64,000 nucleotides of DNA from Ferruginibacter sp. GTDB taxonomy: Bacteria > Bacteroidota > Bacteroidia > Chitinophagales > Chitinophagaceae. Each line of letters starts with the position of its first letter. The first letter of the stretch is position 1. This document shows positions 46,210 to 54,672 of the stretch, in pieces. A model generated the notes under the pieces. It searched no databases and was not told the origin of the DNA. It was given only the letters and a program-made list of their open reading frames with translations. The stretch covers positions 186,001 to 250,000 of the forward strand of contig JAGOAX010000009.1 of the NCBI GenBank assembly GCA_017983695.1. Direction: 5' to 3'. The translations under genes were made by a program, and so were the position numbers.

Positions 46210-46599
46210 ATGGAAAAGCAAAAAAACGCAGTCGGCCGCAGAAAAGAAGCTGTAACACGTGTTTTCCTTAGTAAAGGAGAAGGCAAAATTACAATCAATG
46301 GCAAAGACTATAAAGCCTACTTTCCCCTGGTGTATTTGCAAAACCAGGTAGAAGCACCTTTTAAAACTGTTGAAGCAGCCGATAAATTTGATGTGGTAAT
46401 TAATGCTACCGGTGGTGGTGTTAAAGGCCAGGCAGAAGCTGCAAAGCTGGGTATTTCCCGTGCATTATTGGAAGTAAGCGCAGATTACCGTCCGGCTTTA
46501 AAAGCGGCTGGTTTATTAAAGCGTGACCCACGTTCTGTAGAGCGTAAAAAACCAGGTCGCAAAAAAGCAAGAAGAAGCTTCCAGTTCAGCAAGCGTTAA
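46210..46599 (+). CDS. rpsI: Ribosomal protein uS9
   Basis: Small-subunit protein S9, whose C-terminal tail reaches the P-site tRNA. The 129 residues start KNAVGRRKEAVTRVFLSKGEGKITING and end with the conserved basic tail DPRSVERKKPGRKKARRSFQFSKR. The gap from rplM carries a palindromic repeat. Confidence 0.97.
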   Translation: MEKQKNAVGRRKEAVTRVFLSKGEGKITINGKDYKAYFPLVYLQNQVEAPFKTVEAADKFDVVINATGGGVKGQAEAAKLGISRALLEVSADYRPALKAAGLLKRDPRSVERKKPGRKKARRSFQFSKR

Positions 46600-46604
46600 T
46601 CAAC

Positions 46605-46676
46605 AGCTACAAGCTACAAGACACAAGGGACAACTTTTTATATGGTGCAACCCTTGCAGCTTGAGGCTTGCAGCTT
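46605..46676. repeat. CTACAAGC/GCTTG hairpin repeat between rpsI and rpsB
   Basis: Arms 46605-46629 (AGCTACAAGCTACAAGACAC then AAGGG) and 46651-46676 (CCCTTGCAGCTTGAGGCTTG then CAGCTT) can pair over about 25 nt with some mismatches. Confidence 0.65.
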
Positions 46677-46709
46677 AACAATAATAAATAACAACATTAA
46701 TAATATACA

Positions 46710-47618
46710 ATGGAAAATAATACTTCCTTACAACAACAGTTACTTGAAGCAGGTGTACACTTTGGCCATTTAAAAAAGAAATGGAATCCAAAAATGTTGC
46801 CTTACATCTTTGCCGAAAAGAAAGGTATTCACATTATTGACCTTAACAAAACTGTAGAAGGTTTACAGGAGTGTGCAGCAGCTTTAAAGGCAATTGCACG
46901 CAGTGGTAAAAAAATAATGTTTGTGGCTACCAAAAAGCAGGCTAAAGAAATCGTTAGCGAATGTGCAAGAAAAGTTAACATGCCTTACGTAACCGAGCGT
47001 TGGTTAGGTGGAATGTTGACCAACTTTAACACGGTTCGCAAAAGTGTTAAAAAAATGCAGAGCATAGAAAAAATGCTTAACGACGGAAGTGCTGAAAGCC
47101 TTACTAAAAAAGAGCGTTTAACACTTACACGTGATAAAGATAAACTGGAAAAAGTATTGGGCGGTATTGCACAGATAAGCCGTGTACCGGCAGCTTTATT
47201 TTTAGTTGATATCGGGCACGAACATATTGCAATGGCTGAAGCAAAAAAATTAGGCATCAGCACTTTTGGTATGGTAGATACCAACTGCGATCCTAATAAA
47301 GTTGACTTTGCAATTCCTGCAAATGACGATGCTACAAAATCAATTTCTATAATAGTTAATTACTTAACTGCTGCAATTACCGAAGGTTTACAGGAGCGCC
47401 AGGCAGATAAAGACAGTGATGATGATCATAACGATACCGAAGAATCTGCTGAAGCTAAAGCCGCAAGGTTTGAAAACAAAGCGGATGGTGGCGACGACAG
47501 AAACAAACGTGGCGGTGGCCGTGGTCCTGGTGGACCAGGTGGTCAACCAAAACGCAGAGTAGCTGGCCCTGGCCAGGGTGGTAGAAGACCAGCTGGTGGT
47601 TCTGGTGGAGCAAGATAA
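46710..47618 (+). CDS. rpsB: Ribosomal protein uS2 with long Gly/Arg-rich tail
   Basis: Small-subunit protein S2. The conserved body is clear (LEAGVHFGHLKKKWNPKMLPYIFAEKKGIHIIDLNKT, TERWLGGMLTNFNTVRKSVKKM, ALFLVDIGHEHIAMAEAKKLGI, DTNCDPNKVDFAIPANDDATKSI). The family usually ends near residue 230-260; here about 70 further residues follow, first acidic (DKDSDDDHNDTEESAEAKAA) and then Gly/Arg-rich (RNKRGGGRGPGGPGGQPKRR to SGGAR), likely disordered. tsf follows as usual. Confidence 0.96.
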   Translation: MENNTSLQQQLLEAGVHFGHLKKKWNPKMLPYIFAEKKGIHIIDLNKTVEGLQECAAALKAIARSGKKIMFVATKKQAKEIVSECARKVNMPYVTERWLGGMLTNFNTVRKSVKKMQSIEKMLNDGSAESLTKKERLTLTRDKDKLEKVLGGIAQISRVPAALFLVDIGHEHIAMAEAKKLGISTFGMVDTNCDPNKVDFAIPANDDATKSISIIVNYLTAAITEGLQERQADKDSDDDHNDTEESAEAKAARFENKADGGDDRNKRGGGRGPGGPGGQPKRRVAGPGQGGRRPAGGSGGAR

Positions 47619-47624
47619 AAAGCT

Positions 47625-47652
47625 CTTGCCCCTCCGCCCCTAAAGGGGAACC
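47625..47652. repeat. GC-rich palindromic repeat after rpsB (copy 3)
   Basis: CTTGCCCCTCCGCCCCTAAA then GGGGAACC. Its reverse complement matches the element in paaA (order GTTCCCCTTTAGGGGCGGAG). Here it is non-coding, between rpsB and tsf. Confidence 0.7.
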
Positions 47653-47764
47653 ATGAAGGAGATGAAAGCGAAGATGGTGGTTTGAATTTTATAAAGTTTG
47701 TTTTAACTAATGCACTTTTTAATCCAAAACATTAATCATTATTAATTTTTAATTATCAATTACA

Positions 47765-48589
47765 ATGAGTGTTACTATAACAGCAGCAGACATTAATAAA
47801 TTACGTCAAACTACCGGAGCAGGTATGTTAGACTGCCGTAAAGCATTAACAGAAAGCAACGGCGATTTTGAAGCAGCTATTGATTGGTTGCGTAAACAAG
47901 GACAAAAAGTTGCAGCAAAGCGCAGCGACCGTGAAGCAAAAGAAGGTGTGATAATTGCACAAACCACTGCCGATAATAAAAGCGGTATTGTTTTATGCGT
48001 TAGCGCAGAAACAGATTTTGTAAGTAACAATGCAGAGTTTGTTGCTTTTGTAAAAAGCATTGCTGATGCAGCAATAGCTAATAATGTAAATAGTGCAGAA
48101 GAATTAAACGAAGTGGTTATCAATGGTGCAAAAGTAACCGATATGATCAATGATAAACTGGCTGCAATTGGCGAAAAAATCGGTATCACCCGTTTTGAAA
48201 GAGTGAATGCTGAATATGTAGCTTCCTATATTCACGGTGCAAACCGTATGGGTGTATTGGTAGGTTTAACAAAAGCAGCAGCTGAAGCTGGCAAAGATGT
48301 AGCAATGCAAATTGCTGCAATGAACCCTTTGGCAGTTGATGAATCATCTATTGCACCGGAAACTATTGCACGTGAAAGAGAAATTGCTATTGAGCAAATT
48401 AAAGCTGAAGGCAAACCTGCTGAAATGGCCGAAAAAATTGCAATAGGCAAAGTAAATAAATTTTTAAAAGATAATACTTTAGTACATCAGCCTTTTGTAA
48501 AAGACAATGGTAAATCTGTTGCCGATTACTTAAAGAGTGTTGATGCTGATTTAAAAGTTACTGAATTTAGAAGAGTTGCTTTAGGATAA
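47765..48589 (+). CDS. tsf: Elongation factor Ts
   Basis: EF-Ts recycles EF-Tu by releasing GDP. The 274 residues start ITAADINKLRQTTGAGMLDCRKALTESNGDFEAAIDWLRKQG, the UBA-like N-domain, followed by AAKRSDREAKEGVI and the core contact region VSAETDFVSNNAEFVAFV with the TDFV motif. The end is DADLKVTEFRRVALG. Length is normal for Bacteroidota. A bidirectional terminator follows. Confidence 0.97.
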   Translation: MSVTITAADINKLRQTTGAGMLDCRKALTESNGDFEAAIDWLRKQGQKVAAKRSDREAKEGVIIAQTTADNKSGIVLCVSAETDFVSNNAEFVAFVKSIADAAIANNVNSAEELNEVVINGAKVTDMINDKLAAIGEKIGITRFERVNAEYVASYIHGANRMGVLVGLTKAAAEAGKDVAMQIAAMNPLAVDESSIAPETIAREREIAIEQIKAEGKPAEMAEKIAIGKVNKFLKDNTLVHQPFVKDNGKSVADYLKSVDADLKVTEFRRVALG

Positions 48590-48610
48590 GGCATCTAAAA
48601 AAAAGTATAA

Positions 48611-48642
48611 AAAAAGCGTCCCAATAAATCGGGGCGCTTTTT
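48611..48642. terminator. Bidirectional terminator after tsf
   Basis: AAAGCGTCCC / GGGGCGCTTT around an AATAAATC loop, with A-run before and TTTTTT after; it serves both tsf and the convergent gene. Confidence 0.88.
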
Positions 48643-48644
48643 TA

Positions 48645-49247
48645 TTATTGCGGGATAAGGGTTTGATCTTCTTCATCGGCAGGATAAATATTATCCGCCA
48701 TCTTCCAGATACCTTTTCCCTTTACAAAGGGAACAATACTCCAGCTGCGGTCTTTATCCGCTGTGCCTTCACCAAGTTCGCTGCCAATTTTTAATAGGGC
48801 AGTATTGCCGGTAATAGTAACAATGTATTTGTTTTTGGGTGATGTGTACCATTTAATGGTGTAGCTAATATCTTCCTGCCCGCCAGCCCAGCGGTCATAA
48901 TCAAAACCTGCTGCAATCTCTTCTGTAGGGTCAGCTTTAAAACAACTATCGGAGTGTTTAAAATGTGCTCTTTCGGCTTTAATATATGCTTCGCCAACAT
49001 AAGGCACACTCCTGCGCAGGTAAGTAAAATATTTTTCCGCTTCTGCCCATTGTACTTTATAAGGTGGACTATTATCCTTTCCTTTTCCTTTATACAACTT
49101 AAAAGAGTTAAACTTTTTCTCGTTGTTTTTATAAAATTTCAAAAAACTGAAAAAGGTCTTTTGAATTACCTGTTGCTCTTTTGTAAGCTGTGCATTGCCA
49201 GTAAAAGCAACCATCACCAAACAAAAAATTATAAATATCTTTTTCAT
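48645..49247 (-). CDS. Secreted protein of unknown function
   Basis: Not recognised with confidence. A signal peptide (MKKIFIIFCLVMVAFTGNA) is followed by ~180 residues: a helical start (TKEQQVIQKTFFSFLKFYKNNEKKFNSFKLYKG) and then DYDRWAGGQEDISYTIKWYTSPKNKYIVTITGNTALLKIG, ending in an acidic tail. The layout (short helix pair, then a beta domain) recalls DUF3828-like secreted proteins, but this is a guess. It converges on tsf and shares its terminator. Confidence 0.6.
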   Translation of the reverse strand: MKKIFIIFCLVMVAFTGNAQLTKEQQVIQKTFFSFLKFYKNNEKKFNSFKLYKGKGKDNSPPYKVQWAEAEKYFTYLRRSVPYVGEAYIKAERAHFKHSDSCFKADPTEEIAAGFDYDRWAGGQEDISYTIKWYTSPKNKYIVTITGNTALLKIGSELGEGTADKDRSWSIVPFVKGKGIWKMADNIYPADEEDQTLIPQ

Positions 49248-49295
49248 ACATTAAAAAAGGAAAAACAATTTTACTGATCTTGTTTGCAGTTGATT

Positions 49296-49850
49296 TTACC
49301 TTGCATACACCCCATTGGGTGATACCACACTAGCCGGCCCACCGGTAATACCAACAGGCGGTATAATTATATTTATATTCTCTCCATTTACTTTTAAAGA
49401 AACTTTACGGGCATGTATTTCCACTCCCAGCTGGTAAAATGGAGGCATGGCCGAAGGCTCCCGGTTAATAAGATACGGCGCTGTAAAATCACTCATCTCT
49501 ACTTCAAAAGTATAGCCCGCCACTACACATTTACTTACTGCTTTATCTGCACCAATTTGAATATCGAATGTTGCATTTAAAACCGGCGCCTGTTCAAATG
49601 GGGTATCTGCAAAAATATTTGGCCCAAAATATTTGCCCACCGTTTCATCGGTACTTACAAAACCCATTACCGCCGGCATGGCTGCAGGATCTGGTTGCCA
49701 CAGTATCATACCGCTTGCAGCATTACCAACAGGTGTGTTTACCATGCGGCCTAAGTGTACTATTACATTGGGCATTTGCAGATCAGGAGAAGTTACTGCT
49801 ACTAAATCTATTCCACCTTCCCAGCTCATCCATTTGGTTACATTACTCAT
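49296..49850 (-). CDS. Protein of unknown function, divergent from kinase of system 2
   Basis: Not recognised. The 184 residues have no signal peptide or membrane segment and start MSNVTKWMSWEGGIDLVAV. Strand patterns such as FDIQIGADKAVSKCVVAGYTFEVEMSDF and ARKVSLKVNGENINIIIPP suggest a beta-sandwich. Many Pro and Met residues. It diverges from the kinase gene at 49998, and the perfect TACCC-N6-GGGTA site lies between them, 58 bp from this start, so both could be controlled by it. Confidence 0.6.
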   Translation of the reverse strand: MSNVTKWMSWEGGIDLVAVTSPDLQMPNVIVHLGRMVNTPVGNAASGMILWQPDPAAMPAVMGFVSTDETVGKYFGPNIFADTPFEQAPVLNATFDIQIGADKAVSKCVVAGYTFEVEMSDFTAPYLINREPSAMPPFYQLGVEIHARKVSLKVNGENINIIIPPVGITGGPASVVSPNGVYAR

Positions 49851-49908
49851 AAAAAAGGTTTAGGGTTTTATAATGTAACAAGTTAACCACGGTATTTAAT
49901 TATTGTAA

Positions 49909-49924
49909 TACCCTGCACAGGGTA
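49909..49924. promoter_or_regulatory. TACC-N8-GGTA operator candidate, copy 3 (perfect palindrome)
   Basis: TACCCTGCACAGGGTA, a perfect 7-2-7 inverted repeat. It is 21 nt before a -7-like TACTTTTA (49946-49953) of the kinase gene and 58 bp from the divergent gene. Confidence 0.65.
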
Positions 49925-49997
49925 TTTTGTAATGCAGGGTGGTTTTACTTTTAATTATTTAGTTTTAAAATTTATCTTTCAGCCTATTAACAACCAG

Positions 49998-51704
49998 ATG
50001 AGGAAAACATTATTTCTTTTTTTTGTACTGATGTTTTGTGCTAATTTTTTAACTGCACAAACCGATACTATTCCCCAACTGATGGAAAAGCTGGAGGCTA
50101 CCAGTGATAATAAGGCAGCTGTAATAACCATAAGCCAGCTGCTTAAAAGTAAAGAGCTGAGTGAAACAAACCGGCTTGCGCTGCAAATTACTTTAATTCA
50201 TAAGTACCAGGAGTTGCAGCAATGGGATGTATGCCTCAATTATTGCCAGCAACAGGTTACTGAAGCACATGCACAAAACAATACGCTGGCCGAAGCCACT
50301 TTTTATAAAATGATTGGTAATACTTATTACTATATTCCTGATAAGGATAAAGCGATAGCGTACTGGAAAAAATGTATTGGTATAAGTGAACCGGCACGGT
50401 TTAATTTATTGCTGGAACAATGCTATCATAACATTGGTTCGGTTTACCTGGAACAATCAGAGCATTATGACTGGGCAGAAAAATATTTACAGCAATCTGT
50501 AAAGCTGAGTATTGCTAATAAAACAGATGAGCAGGCATTGGGCCGCCTGCATTACAGATTGCTGGCCACTTTGTATGAGCGTACCAATCAATTAGACAAA
50601 GCCTTAAAAGCATATGAAGATGTTATTACAAAAAGCAGGCAGGCAAAAGACTCTTCTAATATTGCAGAAGCATTAATGTTTTCGTCTGGCTTACTAATAA
50701 AGCAAAAGAAATTTAATGAGGCATTGCAGGTAAGCAACGAGGCACTTGCCATAGCAAGAAAATTTGCAAAACTGGATATGGTGCGTACTGCACTCGATTT
50801 TCATTCAATGAATTTATATGCTGCAGGAAAATATAAAGAGGCTTATGAGTTTAAAACCGAAGTTGCCGAAATTATTCTTACACGGTATAACAGCGACCTT
50901 AATAATAAACTGAGCGAAGCGGAAGCAAAATTTAAAACAACTGAAATACAGCATGAGAAAGAAATAGCATCAGTAAAAGCTAAAAAAGAAAAACAGTTTT
51001 ATATGCTGGCATTTATCAGTTTGCTTGGTATTGCAGGCTCTGTATTTTATTACTTGTACCAAAAAAGAAATGTAAAACAGAAAATACAAATGCAGCTCCA
51101 GGTACAGGAAGAGAAGGAAAGACTGAGTAGGGATTTACATGATAACCTGGGTTCACAAATGGCATTGTTGTCTAATAACATCGAAAACCTGGATAGTAAT
51201 TTTAAAAAACAACAACCGCTTGATGAAAATATTGAAAAGGTAAAAGGCACATCTAAACAACTATTACAAACCTTACGGGAAACAATATGGATATTGAATA
51301 AAAAGCAGGTAACAGCACAGGAATTCTTTGATAAACTGGTGGATTACACACACCGGTACTTACAATTTTATCCCGGTATGCAATTGCAGGTAAAAGAAGA
51401 TTTTTCAATTCAGAAAACGCTTAATTCCAATGAGGCGCTGCAACTTTTTCGTATTTGCCAAGAGGCAGTATCAAATGCCTGCAAATATTCGGGCAGTACA
51501 ATTTTGCTTTTGCAGGGAAATTCGCAGCAAACATTTTTTGAGATTATCATCCAGGATTTTGGAAAAGGATTTGATACGAACAAAATAAGTGAAGAAGGAC
51601 ATTACGGCTTAAAAAATATGCAACAGCGGGCAACAGCTATAAATGCAACATTGATAATAACTGCAGCCGCAGACAAAGGTGTTGCTGTAGCAATAAAAAT
51701 ATGA
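49998..51704 (+). CDS. TPR sensor histidine kinase, HisKA_3 type (system 2)
   Basis: A membrane kinase with a periplasmic or sensory TPR region. The start at 49998 opens a signal peptide (MRKTLFLFFVLMFCANFLTA). Residues ~25-290 form TPR-like helix pairs (KYQELQQWDVCLNYCQQQ, AEALMFSSGLLIKQKKFNEALQVSNEALAIARK). A helix-coil (KTTEIQHEKEIASVKAKKEKQ) leads to one membrane helix (FYMLAFISLLGIAGSVFYYLY). The kinase core has EKERLSRDLHDNLGSQM with His381 and a HATPase domain (EAVSNACKY, IIQDFGKGFDTNK, GHYGLKNMQQRATAIN). Its regulator follows 52 bp downstream with its own promoter and operator. Confidence 0.92.
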   Translation: MRKTLFLFFVLMFCANFLTAQTDTIPQLMEKLEATSDNKAAVITISQLLKSKELSETNRLALQITLIHKYQELQQWDVCLNYCQQQVTEAHAQNNTLAEATFYKMIGNTYYYIPDKDKAIAYWKKCIGISEPARFNLLLEQCYHNIGSVYLEQSEHYDWAEKYLQQSVKLSIANKTDEQALGRLHYRLLATLYERTNQLDKALKAYEDVITKSRQAKDSSNIAEALMFSSGLLIKQKKFNEALQVSNEALAIARKFAKLDMVRTALDFHSMNLYAAGKYKEAYEFKTEVAEIILTRYNSDLNNKLSEAEAKFKTTEIQHEKEIASVKAKKEKQFYMLAFISLLGIAGSVFYYLYQKRNVKQKIQMQLQVQEEKERLSRDLHDNLGSQMALLSNNIENLDSNFKKQQPLDENIEKVKGTSKQLLQTLRETIWILNKKQVTAQEFFDKLVDYTHRYLQFYPGMQLQVKEDFSIQKTLNSNEALQLFRICQEAVSNACKYSGSTILLLQGNSQQTFFEIIIQDFGKGFDTNKISEEGHYGLKNMQQRATAINATLIITAAADKGVAVAIKI

Positions 51705-51706
51705 AA

Positions 51707-51722
51707 TGCCTTACAGAGGGTA
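51707..51722 (+). promoter_or_regulatory. TACC-N8-GGTA operator candidate, copy 4
   Basis: TGCCTTACAGAGGGTA, 2 bp after the kinase stop. An exact -7 element TAATTTTG (51745-51752) starts 22 nt after it. The RR start codon is only 4 nt beyond, so the transcript may be leaderless. Confidence 0.6.
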
Positions 51723-51756
51723 TAGGTAAATTTAAATCTCTTTTTAATTTTGTACA

Positions 51757-52425
51757 ATGTTAATTGCCATTGTTGACGATAAACCATATTTGCGGCAGTC
51801 GCTTAAAGAAAAGCTGGCATCCATTGAAAATGATGTTACTGTTATTATGGAAGCAAGTGATGGTACAGATTTTCTTAAAAAAATGAAAGCCGCCCAGCAA
51901 AAGCCGGATGTGGTATTGATGGATATAGAAATGAATGAACTGAATGGTATAGAAACCGTGCAAAGGGCTGCCCCACTTTACCCCTCCGTAAAATTTATTA
52001 TGCTTACGGTGTTTGATGATGACGAACGAATTTTTAATGCCATTAAAGCAGGGGCACACGGCTATTTATTAAAAGAAGAGACGGCACAAAATATTATTGA
52101 TGCTATTTACCAGGTACATCAGGATGAAGGTGCACCCATGAGCCCCGGTATAGCCCGTAAAGCATGGAAATGGCTTACCGCAATAACGGCGCAGCCATTC
52201 AGCGAAAAAAAATCTGCTGCAACAAATACAATAGAGCCGCTGAGCGAAAGGGAGAAAGAAATTTTAAAATTCAGCATGGAGGGTAAAGAGTACGCACAAA
52301 TTGCCGAGCAACTTTTTTTAAGCAAACATACAGTACGCCAGCACATGAAAAATATTTACAGCAAGCTGCATGTAAGCAGTAAAATTGAAGCCCTGCAAAT
52401 TAGTTTAAAAAATAAATGGATTTAA
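51757..52425 (+). CDS. NarL/FixJ-type response regulator (system 2)
   Basis: A two-component regulator, the expected partner of the kinase at 49998. The receiver (1-122) has DD at 7-8, phosphoacceptor Asp56 in VVLMDIEMNELNG, LTVFDDD and GYLLKEE. The C-terminal LuxR helix-turn-helix (~155-218) has LSEREKEILKFSMEGKEYAQIAEQLFLSKHTVRQHMKNIYSKLHV. The start cannot move downstream because the acidic pair is near the N-terminus. NarL-family proteins bind heptamer pairs such as TACYYMT-N2-AKRRGTA, and the 16-bp sites around this gene have that geometry, so it is the best candidate to bind them (inference). Confidence 0.93.
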   Translation: MLIAIVDDKPYLRQSLKEKLASIENDVTVIMEASDGTDFLKKMKAAQQKPDVVLMDIEMNELNGIETVQRAAPLYPSVKFIMLTVFDDDERIFNAIKAGAHGYLLKEETAQNIIDAIYQVHQDEGAPMSPGIARKAWKWLTAITAQPFSEKKSAATNTIEPLSEREKEILKFSMEGKEYAQIAEQLFLSKHTVRQHMKNIYSKLHVSSKIEALQISLKNKWI

Positions 52426-52476
52426 AGTAATGCTGTTCTCAAAATATGTCCCGGTAAAATACTTTTCTGCAAAAAA

Positions 52477-52492
52477 TGCCTCACAGAGGGTA
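52477..52492 (+). promoter_or_regulatory. TACC-N8-GGTA operator candidate, copy 5
   Basis: TGCCTCACAGAGGGTA, differing from copy 4 at one base; 50 bp before the start at 52543. Its -7 match (AAGATTTT, 52514-52521) is weak. Confidence 0.55.
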
Positions 52493-52542
52493 TAGTTTAA
52501 GAAACCAATAAAGAAGATTTTTATGCCATAAAATATGTTATT

Positions 52543-52896
52543 ATGGCTAGCAACACAAGTATTGAAGTTACTCCATCAACGGTACAGCAAGAATCTTACA
52601 CTGATTACTCAGCGTTACTGCTATTGCCAGTGGCGGCAGTGGTAGCGCACCAGTACAGCAAAAAACAAATGCGTAAACTTGGAAGAAAAATGACGTGGCA
52701 GTTATTGAAAACGAAAGTAAAATCTATGTTTTCGTTTAAGAAAGGAAGTGGAAACAAACAGGGTATAAAGTTGCTGCTTATTTTATTGGGTCTGGGTTTT
52801 ATTGCTGCAGTAGGTATTTTTCTCAGCTGGAGCATAGCCATTACACTGCTGGTAGTGGGCGGACTAATTGGAATAATCTATTCTGCTAAGGATTAA
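52543..52896 (+). CDS. Small membrane protein of unknown function
   Basis: Not recognised. The 117 residues have no signal peptide. One hydrophobic segment (~23-38, YSALLLLPVAAVVAHQY) is followed by a basic stretch (KKQMRKLGRKMTWQLLKTKVKSMFSFKKGSGNK) and two closely spaced helices (~76-112, LLLILLGLGFIAAVGIFL and IAITLLVVGGLIGII). It carries a TACCC-type site in its promoter, directly after the regulator, and may be an envelope target. Confidence 0.6.
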   Translation: MASNTSIEVTPSTVQQESYTDYSALLLLPVAAVVAHQYSKKQMRKLGRKMTWQLLKTKVKSMFSFKKGSGNKQGIKLLLILLGLGFIAAVGIFLSWSIAITLLVVGGLIGIIYSAKD

Positions 52897-52944
52897 TTGC
52901 AGGAGAGCCACAAGGTTTTCAGTTTTTATAATTATAAATAAAGC

Positions 52945-54633
52945 ATGAAAAAAATATTAATCAGTTTAACAACAATACTACTCAGCGGAATATTATTTGC
53001 TCAAACAGCTTATGATCCTTTAACAGACCCCATTGTTCAAAAACCAGCTAACCCGGCCCTGTTTTTAGAGAATATGAGAGTAATGAGGCAATTAGAGATT
53101 TTACAGGCAATAGCATACACGAAGGAAAAATGTAAGGCTTTTGAAGACGATTTCCATAAAACTAAAAAATGGAATTCAACAATACAGGAAGTAGTTGTAA
53201 GAAATAACTCAGGGAATAATGCTGAATTAGAAAGTAAATACGAAATCGCTAAGCAACTGTACTATCAGGTGGTTTGGAACAAAAATGGTTACAGCGGTTA
53301 CCATACAGATGATCCAATTGTAGGTTTTTATTATTTTAAAACCTGTTACGATTTAGGGAGGCTCCTTTCTAAAATGGGAGATTACAAAAACTCTTATGAA
53401 TTTTATACTGCCGCAGTGGATTTTTATAAAACAGATTCTTCACTTTATTTTTCGGCAGTGGCCGGGCTTAATGGAATAAAAAGCAAAACTATTTCGGCAG
53501 CAACAGAAGGCAGTGCTATATTTAAAAATATAAACAAGGCGATTGAATTAAAACCCAATAACGCCGCATATATTTCTACAAGAGGAAAGTATTATTTGGA
53601 AATAACAAAGGACACCGTAAAAGCACTTGCAGATTTTAATAAAGCGGTACAGTTAAATCCAAAAGACGAGAGTACTTACGAGTACCTGGCAATAATCAAT
53701 TACTATCAATCAAACTTTAAAGAGGCAATTAATAATATCACCAAATGCATAGTAATAAATAAATACGAAGACTCGTATTTTCAAAAGAGGGCTGTATTTT
53801 ATACTTATTTAAAAAATTATCAGGCGGCAGTAGCAGATTATGACGAGGCTATTTTAATAAATCAAACTAAAATTGAGTATTATATAAGCCGGGCATTATG
53901 CCATGTTACGCTAAAAAATTATGCGGCTGCTTATGATGACTATGGGTTTTCTACTATGCTAAATCCCAATGATGCTGATTCAAAAAAAGAATTGCAAAAA
54001 CTAGACCCCTTATTAAAAACTGAGTATGAAAAAATTGGGATGACATCACAAAATGCCTATCAATTTTTTTTACAAAGAGCTGATAAGTTAGCCTTACTAA
54101 GTGAAGGTTTTAAATTAGGACCTGCTATAATGAATTATTATAAATGTATTCAGATAGAGCCCAAAAACCCTGTGCCTTATAATAAGGCCGGCATATTATT
54201 CAGGCAATTGAATATGAATAAATATGCCGAGCAGTTTTTACGCTATGCTGCTTATGCCGATGGTAAAAACCCGGAATACTTTTTTCATTTGGGCAAGTAT
54301 TATTCTGACAATGAACAGGATTATAAAAAAGCTTCGGGTTGTTATGATACTGCGGCTATACTTGGTTCTGTAAATGTAAGTGGCTATCTCACCAATGGAG
54401 AAATAAAATATATCAAACTCAATAATAACGAAGGAGCATTAAAGGATTTTAATAAAGCCGTGGCATTAGAACCTGCTAATAAGGATGCTCTTAACAGAAG
54501 AGGAATTTTTTATTTTGAGGGTTTAAAAAATTACAAAGCAGCATTAGCCGATTTTGAATCTGTTAAAAAACTTAACCCTAACGATAAAGTAAATAACAGC
54601 AATATAGAAGCATGTAAAGAAAAATTGAAATAG
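52945..54633 (+). CDS. Secreted tetratricopeptide-repeat protein
   Basis: A 562-residue exported protein; signal peptide MKKILISLTTILLSGILFA. Most of the rest is TPR: about ten units, for example NINKAIELKPNNAAYISTRGKYYLEI, ALADFNKAVQLNPKDESTYEYLAIINYYQSNFKEAI, AVADYDEAILINQTKIEYYISRA and ALKDFNKAVALEPANKDALNRRG. TPR proteins act as scaffolds or binding platforms; no enzymatic domain is attached. It lies 48 bp after the small membrane gene and precedes other secreted genes on the same strand. Confidence 0.85.
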   Translation: MKKILISLTTILLSGILFAQTAYDPLTDPIVQKPANPALFLENMRVMRQLEILQAIAYTKEKCKAFEDDFHKTKKWNSTIQEVVVRNNSGNNAELESKYEIAKQLYYQVVWNKNGYSGYHTDDPIVGFYYFKTCYDLGRLLSKMGDYKNSYEFYTAAVDFYKTDSSLYFSAVAGLNGIKSKTISAATEGSAIFKNINKAIELKPNNAAYISTRGKYYLEITKDTVKALADFNKAVQLNPKDESTYEYLAIINYYQSNFKEAINNITKCIVINKYEDSYFQKRAVFYTYLKNYQAAVADYDEAILINQTKIEYYISRALCHVTLKNYAAAYDDYGFSTMLNPNDADSKKELQKLDPLLKTEYEKIGMTSQNAYQFFLQRADKLALLSEGFKLGPAIMNYYKCIQIEPKNPVPYNKAGILFRQLNMNKYAEQFLRYAAYADGKNPEYFFHLGKYYSDNEQDYKKASGCYDTAAILGSVNVSGYLTNGEIKYIKLNNNEGALKDFNKAVALEPANKDALNRRGIFYFEGLKNYKAALADFESVKKLNPNDKVNNSNIEACKEKLK

Positions 54634-54672
54634 TAACGGATTTAATTTAAATGATAACTTAAATATACACTG

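Noticed and set aside
49861-49997. Earlier start of the system 2 kinase at 49932
   Set aside because: It would add 22 residues before the signal peptide and would start upstream of the predicted -7 box at 49946-49953.
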